Both the position numbers and the translations under genes were made by a program. The notes beneath the pieces are model-generated. The model was not told where the DNA came from and made no database searches. It saw nothing but the letters and a program-made list of their open reading frames with translations. Positions 15,041-22,284 of a DNA stretch of 22,345 bases are shown here, one piece after another (position 1 is the first letter of the stretch; each line of letters begins with the position of its first letter). Source of the DNA: UBA5972 sp964637875 (GTDB lineage: Bacteria; Pseudomonadota; Alphaproteobacteria; Rhodobacterales; Rhodobacteraceae); the NCBI GenBank assembly GCA_964637875.1, contig CAZWXK010000042.1, forward strand, positions 1 through 22,345, read 5' to 3'.

Positions 15041-15347
15041 GCTTGTCGTCATCACCGCGGTGATCCTGTTCACGGCCTTCGTGCTGGGCTGGCTTGCCCA
15101 CTGGCTGGTGCAGCGGTTCAATCGTGTCGAAACGGCCAATGTGGCCGAGCTGGATCACATGGCCAGCGCCCTGCATGACGCCGAGGAAGCCCGCGATGCG
15201 GCGCTGGCGCAGCTTGAAGCGCGGGAATCGGAACTGGTGCACGAGCTGAACCAGACCCGCGCGGAACTGCAGGCCGCCATGGACGGGCTGGGAAATGCCC
15301 GGCGCGAGGCCGAGGAGCTGCGCGCCTATATCGAGGCCAACAGCTGA
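15027..15347 (+). CDS. Small membrane-anchored coiled-coil protein
   Basis: The 106-residue product has one N-terminal membrane helix (about 6-28, VVITAVILFTAFVLGWLAHWLV), then a long charged helix rich in Ala, Glu and Arg (about 36-103) that reads as a coiled coil. No named family recognised. The ATG at 15027 is preceded by a strong AGGGGG site and overlaps the end of the OmpA-domain gene by 14 bases, so the two are co-translated and probably act together in the envelope. A hairpin repeat follows 15 bases after the stop. Confidence 0.8.
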   Translation: MGRTELVVITAVILFTAFVLGWLAHWLVQRFNRVETANVAELDHMASALHDAEEARDAALAQLEARESELVHELNQTRAELQAAMDGLGNARREAEELRAYIEANS

Positions 15348-15362
15348 AAGGGGGGCGGCGGC

Positions 15363-15427
15363 GGGGGCTGGCTGCCCCCTCTTGCCTGCGGCAATTCACC
15401 CCCGCGCGTATTTGGGCAAAGAAGAAG
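15363..15427 (+). repeat. Dispersed hairpin repeat, copy B
   Basis: GGGGGC (15363-15368) pairs with GCCCCC (15374-15379), followed by CTTGCCTGCGGCAATTCACC and a GTATTTGGGCAAAGAAGAAG tail. Differs from the copy at 3501-3565 at two of 65 positions. It separates the plus-strand coiled-coil gene from the convergent moaE and probably terminates the ubiA-side transcript. Confidence 0.8.
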
Positions 15428-15443
15428 GGCTGCGCGGGCGCGC

Positions 15444-15878
15444 CTACCAGCGGTCCAGCGCCTTTTCGTCGGTTTCCCGCGCCGCAACCCATTCAGCACT
15501 GTCGGAGGTGACCTCTTTCTTCCAGAAGGGGGCGCGGGATTTCAGATAGTCCATCAGGAATTCGGCCGCGGCAAAGGCGTCGGCACGATGGGCCGAGGCA
15601 GTGGCAACCGCCATGATGCGCGCGCCGGGCGCAAGACGGCCATGGCGGTGGATGACCAGCAGGTCGCACAGATCCCAGCGGCTGCGGGCCTGTCTGGCGA
15701 TGGATTCGATCGCGCCCCGCGTCATGGCCGGGTAATGTTCGATTTCCATGTATTGCAGGTTGCCGGCGTCATTGTTGCGCACGATGCCGGTAAAGGTGAC
15801 GATTGCCCCTGCCCCGTGGCCGAAATCGGCCAGCTCGGCGGCAAGGTCAAAGTCGCCCTCCTGCACGCGCACCGTCAT
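15444..15878 (-). CDS. moaE: Molybdopterin synthase catalytic subunit MoaE
   Basis: MoaE, with MoaD thiocarboxylate as sulfur donor, converts cyclic pyranopterin monophosphate to molybdopterin. The product contains GAIVTFTGIVRNND, MEIEHYPAMTRGAIESIA, IHRHGRLAPGARIMAVATASAHRADAF and the late basic motif LKSRAPFWKKE with the catalytic-site lysines. From the ATG at 15878 it is 144 residues (MTVRVQEGDFDL), close to family length, with GGGG seven bases upstream. A start at 15914 would add 12 polar residues and also has a G-rich site just after the moaD stop, so it remains possible. Last gene of uvrC-pgsA-moaD-moaE. Confidence 0.93.
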   Translation of the reverse strand: MTVRVQEGDFDLAAELADFGHGAGAIVTFTGIVRNNDAGNLQYMEIEHYPAMTRGAIESIARQARSRWDLCDLLVIHRHGRLAPGARIMAVATASAHRADAFAAAEFLMDYLKSRAPFWKKEVTSDSAEWVAARETDEKALDRW

Positions 15879-15915
15879 GTCGGCCCCACTGTCGCCCGCC
15901 CTGTCGGTCCCCATG

Positions 15916-16164
15916 TCAGCCCCCCGTCATGGGTGGAAAGAAGGCAACCTCGCGCGCGCCTTCCAGCGAGGCGTCAAGATCGACAAGGGTCTGATCCACG
16001 GCGGCACGGATGGCGCCGCGATCGGAAAAGGCCAGCGCATAGCGTTCTTCGCGGGCGCTGAGTTCGTCGATCAGCTCGGCCACGGTTGACGCGCCGGTTT
16101 CGACCTGTTCGCGCGGCCGGCCTATACGTTCGCGGACCCAGGCGAAATAGACGATGTCGATCAT
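15916..16164 (-). CDS. moaD: Molybdopterin synthase sulfur carrier subunit MoaD
   Basis: Ubiquitin-like sulfur carrier, 82 residues, ending in the essential Gly-Gly (PPMTGG) that is adenylated and thiocarboxylated by MoeB-type enzymes, none of which is in the window. MIDIVYFAWVRERIG is the usual N terminus and VAFFPPMTGG the usual C terminus. The start overlaps the pgsA stop as ATGA, and the stop sits near the start of moaE, so MoaD and MoaE are made together. Confidence 0.95.
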   Translation of the reverse strand: MIDIVYFAWVRERIGRPREQVETGASTVAELIDELSAREERYALAFSDRGAIRAAVDQTLVDLDASLEGAREVAFFPPMTGG

Positions 16165-16871
16165 GTCGTTTCTTCCTCCTCGCTCAGATGGGGCAGTGCC
16201 TTGCGGAAATAGTCATACCCCGTGATCAGGGTGAGCACCGCAGCCAGCCAGAGCAGAATGATGCCGGCATACTGGGCAATGAAAAAGCCGTCATATTTCC
16301 AGCGCAGGCCATAGAGATCCTGCTCGGCGCCCTTGAGGATGGCGTCGGCCATCTCGCGGGTGAACCCGAAAGCCAGCACGCCATAGTAATACTCGAACAG
16401 GCCCTGGACGAAAAGCACCACGATGGCCAGCATCTGTACGGTCGTCTTCCATTTGGCCAGACGCGTGACCTTTAATCCGGTCGCGCGCGCACCCAGATAT
16501 TCGCGCAGCCCCGATACCAGCACCTCGCGAAAGACGATCAGGGTCGCCGGGATGAGGACCATCGTTGCCTCGTCCATATAGATCGAACCCAGTGCGAATG
16601 GCCGCCCGTTCATCAGATAGACAAGCAGCATCAGGGCGAGGATCGTCATTGCCTTGTCGGCGATCGGGTCCATCATCTTGCCGAAGGCGCTGACCTGACT
16701 CCAGTACCGGGCGAGAGCGCCGTCGACATAATCGGTGGCCGCCGCCAGGGCAAAGGTGATCAGGGCGAGCCAGTCGGAGACGGGCCGGGGAAAGACGATG
16801 AACAGGACCAGCAGCAACGGCGCGGCGACAAGGCGCAGAAGGGTAAGGATATTGGGCAATGTCCAGCGCAT
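16161..16871 (-). CDS. pgsA: CDP-diacylglycerol-glycerol-3-phosphate 3-phosphatidyltransferase
   Basis: PgsA makes phosphatidylglycerol phosphate from CDP-diacylglycerol and glycerol-3-phosphate in the inner membrane, the committed step to phosphatidylglycerol and cardiolipin. The 236-residue product has the full CDP-alcohol phosphotransferase motif with Asp47, Asp50, Gly51, Ala54, Arg55, Gly64, Asp68 and Asp72 (TDYVDGALAR ... GKMMDPIADK) and several membrane helices. The N terminus MRWTLPNILTLLRL is typical. GGGGA lies nine bases before the ATG. The uvrC-pgsA order is widespread in proteobacteria. Confidence 0.96.
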   Translation of the reverse strand: MRWTLPNILTLLRLVAAPLLLVLFIVFPRPVSDWLALITFALAAATDYVDGALARYWSQVSAFGKMMDPIADKAMTILALMLLVYLMNGRPFALGSIYMDEATMVLIPATLIVFREVLVSGLREYLGARATGLKVTRLAKWKTTVQMLAIVVLFVQGLFEYYYGVLAFGFTREMADAILKGAEQDLYGLRWKYDGFFIAQYAGIILLWLAAVLTLITGYDYFRKALPHLSEEEETT

Positions 16872-16907
16872 GAATTGGGTTCCCCGGATCTGTTGCCGTC
16901 TGTTTAG

Positions 16908-16942
16908 CGCAACTGTGGCCGGGGCGGAACCGTCCAGTTGCG
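16908..16942. repeat. Inverted repeat between uvrC and pgsA
   Basis: CGCAACTG (16908-16915) and CAGTTGCG (16935-16942) form a perfect 8-bp inverted repeat with a 19-base spacer in the 111-bp gap between uvrC and pgsA. The spacer is too long for a classic terminator; it may be a processing stem or protein site. Nothing else is evident in this gap. Confidence 0.4.
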
Positions 16943-16982
16943 GCAGGTGGCCAACAATTCGTGACCTGTGCAGAGCGCGGGC

Positions 16983-18893
16983 TCAGCCCAGGTCCTGAAA
17001 ATGGTTGTAGATCGTTTCGGCCAGCCGGCCGGACACCCCCTCGACGGCCTTCAGGTCGGACAGTGACGCGCGCGCCACCGCCTTGGCCGAGCCAAAATGC
17101 GCCAACAGCGCCCGCTTGCGCGCCGCCCCCACGCCGGGGATGTCGTCCAGCGGGCTGGCCCCGATCGCGCGGCTGCGTTTCGCCCGGTGGGCACCGATCA
17201 CGAAACGGTGGGATTCGTCGCGCAGGCGCTGGATGAAATACAGGACCGGGTCGTTATGGGGCAGGGAAAAGGGCCGTCTGCCGGGGATGTGGAATTCTTC
17301 CTTGCCGGCGTCGCGCTCCTCGCCCTTGGCGACACCCACCAGCGGCACATCCCGCACCCCGAGATCGCCCAATATCCCCGCCACGGCCGAGACCTGCCCC
17401 GCGCCTCCGTCGATCAGCAGCAGATCGGGCCAGTTTTCCGACTGCCGATCGGGGTCTTCTTTCAGCAGACGGGTGAATCGGCGCGACAGAACCTCGCGCA
17501 TCATGGCAAGATCATCGCCCGGGGTCAGCTTGTCGGACTTGATGTTGAACTTGCGATAGGCCGATTTGACGAAACCCTCGCGCCCGGCGACGATCATCGC
17601 CCCCACCGCATGGGCCCCCTGGATATGCGAGTTGTCATAGACCTCGACCCGGCGCGGAGGTGCCGGCAGGCCGAATGCCTGGGCCAACCCTTCCAGCAGG
17701 CGCCCCTGTGCCACGGTTTCGGCCAGCTTGCGCGCCAGCGATTCGCGCGCGTTGCGCCGGGCGTTTTCGACCAGCTCGGCCTTTTCGCCGCGTCTGGGCA
17801 CGCTCAGCACCACCTTGCGGCCCAGCTTGTGGGTCAGGGCCTCGGCCATCAGGTCGGCATTGTCGATGGGATGCGAGAGCAGAATCAGCCGCGGCGGCGG
17901 GCGGCGGTCGTAGAACTGGCCGATAAAACCCTCCAGTATCTCGGCGTCTTGTGCGCCCGAACCCGTGCGCGGGAAATAGGCGCGGTTGCCCCAGCTTTGA
18001 TGCGCGCGGATGAAAAATACCTGAACGCAGGCCTGCCCGCCCTGGCTGTGCAGGGCGATGATGTCGGCCTCGGCCACATGGCGGGGGTTGATGCCCTGGC
18101 TGGCCTGGACCTGGGTCAGCGTGCGGATGCGGTCGCGCAGGGCGGCGGCGCGCTCGTATTCCATCGCCGCGCTTGCGGCCTCCATCCGGGCGGCGAGTGT
18201 GGCCTGGATACGGCTGGAACGCCCCGACAGGAACGCCACCGCATCATCGACGAGGCGGGCGTAATCACGTTCCGAGATCTTGCCCGCGCAGGGCCCGGCG
18301 CAGCGGGCGATCTGGTATTGCAGGCAGGGGCGCGTGCGCGACTGGAACATGGCATCGCTACAGTCGCGCAGCAGAAACACCTTTTGCAGCTGGTTGAGGG
18401 TGCGATTGACCGCGCCGGCACTGGCAAAGGGGCCGAAATAGTCGGCCTTTTCGCTGCGCTTGCCGCGGTGCTTGGCAATGCGCGGAAAGGGATGGCTGCG
18501 CGAGATCATGATATGCGGAAAGCTCTTGTCGTCGCGCAGCAGCACGTTGTAGCGCGGCTTGAGCTGCTTGATGAGGTTCTGCTCCAGCAACAGCGCCTCG
18601 GTTTCGGTGCGGGTGGTCAGGAACATCATCGAGGCCGTCGCCGCCACCATCCGCCCGATCCGCGCCGTGTGCCCGCTGGCGCGCGCATAAGAAGACACCC
18701 GCTTGCGCAGGTTGCGCGCCTTGCCGACGTAAAGAACCGCCCCCTTTTCATCGAGCATCCGGTAGACCCCCGGCGAATTGTCGAGCGTGGGCAGATAGGA
18801 CTGGATGCAGCGATAGCCCCGCAGGCGACCGTCGGCGCGGGGGCGGCCCTCTTCCTCGTATCGGGTGATGCCGGATTCGGTTGTGTTCATCAT
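16983..18893 (-). CDS. uvrC: UvrABC excinuclease subunit C
   Basis: UvrC makes the two cuts flanking a lesion in nucleotide excision repair. The 636-residue product has the GIY-YIG nuclease (about 40-120; GVYRML..AVLYVGKARNLRKRV), a cysteine set Cys178, Cys190, Cys198, Cys202 with the same spacing as the reported UvrC iron-sulfur ligands, a UVR motif (about 226-260) for UvrB contact, the RNase H-like 5' nuclease (VEVYDNSHIQG, LLIDGGAGQ) and two C-terminal helix-hairpin-helix motifs (DDIPGVGAARKRALLAHFG; LKAVEGVSGRLAETI). Two ATG codons are adjacent (18893, 18890) with no strong ribosome site. An N-terminal extension of about 30 residues is unremarkable. First gene of the uvrC-pgsA-moaD-moaE row. 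Confidence 0.96.
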   Translation of the reverse strand: MMNTTESGITRYEEEGRPRADGRLRGYRCIQSYLPTLDNSPGVYRMLDEKGAVLYVGKARNLRKRVSSYARASGHTARIGRMVAATASMMFLTTRTETEALLLEQNLIKQLKPRYNVLLRDDKSFPHIMISRSHPFPRIAKHRGKRSEKADYFGPFASAGAVNRTLNQLQKVFLLRDCSDAMFQSRTRPCLQYQIARCAGPCAGKISERDYARLVDDAVAFLSGRSSRIQATLAARMEAASAAMEYERAAALRDRIRTLTQVQASQGINPRHVAEADIIALHSQGGQACVQVFFIRAHQSWGNRAYFPRTGSGAQDAEILEGFIGQFYDRRPPPRLILLSHPIDNADLMAEALTHKLGRKVVLSVPRRGEKAELVENARRNARESLARKLAETVAQGRLLEGLAQAFGLPAPPRRVEVYDNSHIQGAHAVGAMIVAGREGFVKSAYRKFNIKSDKLTPGDDLAMMREVLSRRFTRLLKEDPDRQSENWPDLLLIDGGAGQVSAVAGILGDLGVRDVPLVGVAKGEERDAGKEEFHIPGRRPFSLPHNDPVLYFIQRLRDESHRFVIGAHRAKRSRAIGASPLDDIPGVGAARKRALLAHFGSAKAVARASLSDLKAVEGVSGRLAETIYNHFQDLG

Positions 18894-19241
18894 GCGACCA
18901 TAGGCGATTCTCGATCGAGTTGCGTGGTCGCGCCGGAAAAATCAAGGGGAAAACTATCCACCAAATCTGTGGAAAACTCTGTGGGGAACCGGCGACGAGC
19001 CGTGATTTCCCTTTTGAAAAAGGGGTTTTCACCGGTTTGCCCAATTATTAGGCAATTTTCCAAGCCCTTGAAAAGACGTGAAATTAATCTTTTCCATCGG
19101 TCAAATTCTTGAAATCATTAAAAAAACATCACCGAAATGTCACAATTTTCCGGGACGTGGAAAACCCGGACAGCAGATCGTTGTCGCAATATCGCCCCGC
19201 AGCGCGCGCCCGGCGTGCCCGGGCGGCACGATGGCGCGACC
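18894..19241. other. AT-rich intergenic island with DnaA-box-like sequences
   Basis: This 348-bp gap is visibly AT-rich, unlike the rest of the window, with no coding frame I can support. It contains TGTGGAAAA (18968-18976), a full match to the DnaA-box consensus TTWTNCACA on the minus strand, and weaker relatives at 18954-18962, 18980-18988 and 19156-19164. It also has the near-palindrome TTGCCCAATTATTAGGCAA (19037-19055) and CCCTTTT/AAAAGGG (19009-19024). The uvrC promoter should lie here; TTTTCA-18-TAATAA on the minus strand (-10 at 19050-19045) is a weak candidate. Confidence 0.6.
19120..19153 (-). terminator. Candidate terminator of the peptidase-antiporter-reductase row
   Basis: On the minus strand a bulged stem (CCG..AAAT, 19153-19145, with ATTTCGG, 19138-19132) around a 6-base loop is followed after five bases by seven T (19126-19120). 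It lies about 90 bases past the reductase stop. A second stem, TCCGGG/CCCGGA (19149-19154 with 19165-19170), partly overlaps it. Confidence 0.35.
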
Positions 19242-20036
19242 TCAGCCCGGCTCGGTGCCCAGCACATCGGGGGTTTGCCAGGCCAGATGCTGGCCGCCAT
19301 CGATGCACAGCAACTGCCCCGTCAGCGCCGGAGAATCGAGGATGAAATCCATGGCGCGGGTAATGTCGGCGGGATTGGCACCCCGGCCCAGGACGGTCGA
19401 ACGCCGCTGGGCGGCAAAATGCGCATCGCTCTGTCGCGCACCGCGCAATGTGGGACCCGGGCCGATGGCGTTGACGCGGATATCGGGGGCCAGCGCGCGG
19501 GCTGCCGTCTGGGTAAAGGCCCACAGCCCCATCTTGGCAATGGTATAGGACATGAATTCCGGGGTCGGCTTGCGCACCCTCTGGTCGATCATGTTGATGA
19601 CGCAGGCACTGGCCACGGGCTCGTCCATGTCATCGGTTGCGCCACCACGAACCTGGGCCGCGAAATGCTGGGTCAGGACGAAAGGCGCGCGCAGGTTGCT
19701 TTCGATATGACGATCCCAGCTTTCGCGGGTCGCGCTGCGGATGTCGTCATGTTCAAAGATCGACGCGTTGTTGATCAGCACCGCAAGCGGCCCGCCCAGG
19801 GCCCCGGCCGCCCGCGTGACCAGGGTCGATGTCTCGTCCTCGGCCAGCAGGTCGGCCTGCAATGCAACCGCCCGCACACCCAGGGCACGGGCCTCGGCTG
19901 CGGTGGTCTCGGCCGCGGCGCGCGAACCCGCGTAATGGATCGCCACATCGATTCCGCGCCGCGCCAGCGCCATAACCATCGCGCGCCCCAGCCTGCGCGC
20001 GCCGCCGGTCACAAGGGCCCCGCCTGTGTACTTCAT
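19242..20036 (-). CDS. Short-chain dehydrogenase of the pteridine reductase (FolM/PTR1) type
   Basis: NADPH-dependent SDR of 264 residues. The cofactor motif is TGGARRLG (10-17), the TGxxxRxG form that marks pteridine reductases rather than the usual TGxxxGxG. The NNAS motif is at 89-92. The catalytic set is Asp151 (in VINMIDQ), Tyr164 and Lys168 (SYTIAK); the aspartate in place of the usual serine again matches PTR1 and FolM. The likely reaction is reduction of dihydrobiopterin, dihydromonapterin or dihydrofolate in the cytoplasm. The ATG at 20036 has AGGGGG upstream. It follows the antiporter gene by 28 bases, probably one transcript. Pteridine substrate is inferred from motifs; the exact one is unknown. 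Confidence 0.82.
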   Translation of the reverse strand: MKYTGGALVTGGARRLGRAMVMALARRGIDVAIHYAGSRAAAETTAAEARALGVRAVALQADLLAEDETSTLVTRAAGALGGPLAVLINNASIFEHDDIRSATRESWDRHIESNLRAPFVLTQHFAAQVRGGATDDMDEPVASACVINMIDQRVRKPTPEFMSYTIAKMGLWAFTQTAARALAPDIRVNAIGPGPTLRGARQSDAHFAAQRRSTVLGRGANPADITRAMDFILDSPALTGQLLCIDGGQHLAWQTPDVLGTEPG

Positions 20037-20064
20037 CTTCCCCCCTGCCCGTCCTGTCGTTTGG

Positions 20065-21238
20065 TCATCCCAGCAGGACCAGAATGTATCCGATATACAG
20101 CGCCGTGAGAACCGCCCCCCACAGCCGCGTGATGTTGAGCCCGAGAAAAACGAAAGGACCGATCACCACCGCGCTGGCCAGCATCACCCACAGATCGAAC
20201 CGCAGGATGCCCGGCGGCATGTCGAGCGGGCCGAAAAAGGCGGTGATGCCCATGATGCCCAGCAGGTTGAACATGTTCGAGCCGATGACATTGCCCATGG
20301 CCACATCGCCATGTTTGCGCAGGGCGGCCATGACCGTGGTCGCCAGCTCGGGCAGCGAGGTCCCCACCGCCACCAGGGTAAGGCCGATCACGGTTTCCGA
20401 AACGCCGAGCTCGCGGGCAATCCCCAGCGCGCCGTCGATCAGCAACTCGGCCCCCAACGGCAGCCCGATCGACCCCAGCACGATATAGAGGATGATCTTC
20501 CACCAGCTCAGCGCGGGGTCGACGCCCTCGATCTCGGCCGGCATGTCGCAGGGTTCGCACAGAATCGTGCCATCGGCCTGCGGCGCGGGGACGACCGCCC
20601 CCGAAACCGCCCCCGAAACCACCTCGGGAACTGTCTCGGGNNNNNNNNNNNNNNNNNNNNNNNNNNNNNNNNNNNNNNNNNNNNNNNNNNNNNNNNNNNN
20701 NNNNNNNNNNNNNNNNNNNNNNNNNNNNNNNNNNNNNNNNCTCGGGAACTGTCTCGGGGACAGGTCCGTTTCCGTTGCCATTGCCGTTGCGGCGATGGCG
20801 CTGGGCCGAAAGGAACTGGTCGGTCAGCATCGCCGCCAGCATCGCCAGCAGGATGATCCCGTGCCAGACATAGAGCGGCCCCATAAAGGCCAGCGCGATG
20901 AAAACGACCGTGGCCACCAGCATGAAGACATAGGTCTTGCGGCTGTCGCATTTCGAGCTGTTGATCCCGCTCAACAGCGCCGGCAAACCCAGGACCATCA
21001 GGATATTGGCCGTGTTCGAGCCCACCACATTGCCGATGGCAATGCCCGGCAGACCTTCGATCGCGGCCTTGATCGCCACCAGAAGCTCGGGCGCCGAGGT
21101 GCCGAAGGCGACCACGGTCAGGCTGACGATCAGGGCCGGGATTCCCAACCTCAGACCCAGATTGACCGCGCCCCGTACAAGGGTATCGCCCGCGACGAGA
21201 AGAAGGGCCAGACCGGCCGCGGCGGAAAAGAATTCCAT
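20065..21238 (-). CDS. Na+/Ca2+ exchanger-family antiporter (YrbG/CaxA-like), interrupted by an assembly gap
   Basis: Inner-membrane cation antiporter with two homologous halves. The N half (from the ATG at 21238) carries FGTSAPELLVAIKAAIEG and GNVVGSNTANILMVLG; the C half carries VGTSLPELATTVMAAL and GNVIGSNMFNLLGIMG. These are the alpha-repeat motifs of the Na_Ca_ex family, including the ion-binding acidic residues. The halves are joined by a low-complexity cytoplasmic linker (NGNGNGNGPVPETVPE ... VSGAVSGAVVP) that contains 100 N. Codons are complete on both sides of the gap (166 and 192 codons), but 100 is not a multiple of three, so the two halves read in different frames as written; this is an assembly effect, not evidence for a pseudogene. 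It sits 27 bases after the zinc-ribbon gene. Confidence 0.87.
20641..20740. other. Assembly gap (100 N) flanked by identical 18-bp sequences
   Basis: Exactly 100 N, the usual placeholder for a gap of unknown length. The 18 bases before it (20623-20640) and after it (20741-20758) are identical; on the coding strand they read CCCGAGACAGTTCCCGAG (Pro-Glu-Thr-Val-Pro-Glu). A 12-bp tandem duplication (20596-20607, 20608-20619; Val-Ser-Gly-Ala) adjoins it. The gap is either a collapsed tandem repeat or two contig ends that overlap. Confidence 0.95.
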
Positions 21239-21265
21239 GGTGTTCTCGACTCCGCTTTCCGGGCT

Positions 21266-21472
21266 CTACCCCTGGTTCTGTTCCTGGCATGGGCAAGGGC
21301 CGTCGCCCAGCACGAAACTGCCGCATCTGGGGCATTTGCGCGCTTCCAGCGTCCTGGTGTCGGTCTTGCGCCGGCGCGATGTCGGGCCGCTCTTGCCGCC
21401 AACCCGAAGGCGGCCGAACATCGCCAGCACCAGGATGCCGATCAGAAACAGGGAAACCGCCTTTATCGCCAT
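21266..21472 (-). CDS. Small membrane protein with a zinc-ribbon motif
   Basis: A 68-residue product with one N-terminal hydrophobic helix (about 4-19), a basic stretch (GPTSRRRKTDTR) and a C-terminal four-cysteine set: Cys47 and Cys50 in CPRCG, Cys60 and Cys62 in CPC. This is likely a small zinc-binding knuckle facing the cytoplasm. No named family recognised. The start is two bases after the upstream peptidase stop and the gene is 27 bases before the antiporter, so all are probably co-transcribed. Its role is unknown; adaptor or regulator of a neighbour is a guess. Confidence 0.75.
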   Translation of the reverse strand: MAIKAVSLFLIGILVLAMFGRLRVGGKSGPTSRRRKTDTRTLEARKCPRCGSFVLGDGPCPCQEQNQG

Positions 21473-21474
21473 GA

Positions 21475-22284
21475 CTACAACCCGTATTGCGCCCAGAGCG
21501 CCCTTTCCTCGATCCCGCCCAGCGCGTCGGCCACGATCCGTGTTCCGAAACGGCGCAACAGCGATTTCCGCGGCCCGTGAATCCTGAACTCGGTACGGTC
21601 GCCAAAGATTTCCCTCATGCGGGGCACAAGATGGCCGATCCCGTCGGCAAGACCGACCTCGACCGCCTTTTCCCCGATCCAGACTTCGCCGGTGAACAGG
21701 CTGTCCCCCGTCTTCCCCCCCTTCAGGCGGTCGCCGCGGCGCGCCTTGACCTGGTCGATGAAGGCCTCGTGAATCTGTTTCTGCAACAGCTTGAGGCGCC
21801 GTACGTCGCCGGGCCGCTCGGGGCGAAAGGGGTCGAGCATGGACTTGTCCCTGCCGGCGGTATGGACACGACGTTCGACGCCGATCCTCTCCATCGCCCC
21901 GTGAAAACCGAAAGATGCCGAGATCACCCCGATGGACCCGACGATCGAGCTGCGATCGACGAAAATTTCATCGGCCGCCGTTGCCAGCCAGTACCCGCCC
22001 GAGGCGGCGACATCCTCGACAAAGGCATGGACCGGGATCGATTTCTCCTCGGACAGGCGGCGGATGCGCGCCGCAATCAGCGACGACTGCACGGGCGAGC
22101 CCCCCGGAGAATTGATCGCCAGTGCCACCGCAACCGGCCTGCCCCGGGAAAAGGCGCGCTCCAGCAACGGGCCAAGCGCCGCGTCGCTCAGATGCCGCGC
22201 CGACGGCCAGCCGCCGCTTGCAATCACGCCGGCAAGACGGACCACCGACACATGCGGTGGCCTGTTGATGAATGGAACGCGCAT
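21475..22284 (-). CDS. S49-family serine peptidase (SppA/SohB-like)
   Basis: A 269-residue member of the signal peptide peptidase A family. It contains VVRLAGVIAS, AINSPGGSPVQSS (oxyanion region), the nucleophile Ser95 in EDVAASGGYWLA, ADEIFVDRSSIVGSIGVI, and a candidate general-base Lys147 in TAGRDKSMLDPF, the Ser/Lys dyad expected for S49. There is no obvious N-terminal membrane helix, so unlike E. coli SppA it may be cytosolic or peripheral. The ATG at 22284 is chosen because GAGG lies eight bases before it; an ATG at 22290 is too close to that site and the TTG at 22326 is unlikely. It is the first gene seen of the four-gene minus-strand row. Physiological substrate unknown. Confidence 0.9.
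   Translation of the reverse strand: MRVPFINRPPHVSVVRLAGVIASGGWPSARHLSDAALGPLLERAFSRGRPVAVALAINSPGGSPVQSSLIAARIRRLSEEKSIPVHAFVEDVAASGGYWLATAADEIFVDRSSIVGSIGVISASFGFHGAMERIGVERRVHTAGRDKSMLDPFRPERPGDVRRLKLLQKQIHEAFIDQVKARRGDRLKGGKTGDSLFTGEVWIGEKAVEVGLADGIGHLVPRMREIFGDRTEFRIHGPRKSLLRRFGTRIVADALGGIEERALWAQYGL

Noticed and set aside
17097..19112. A 671-codon plus-strand open frame opposite uvrC
   Set aside because: Shadow of uvrC; its composition follows the complementary strand and it ends in the AT-rich gap.
18894..19241. Chromosomal or plasmid replication origin
   Set aside because: DnaA-box-like sites and AT-richness are suggestive, but only one box is perfect and there is no dnaA, hemE, parAB or rep gene nearby. 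Kept only as a finding to test.
20065..21238. Antiporter gene as a frameshifted pseudogene
   Set aside because: The frame change arises only from the placeholder length of the N gap; both halves are intact and codon-complete at the gap edges.
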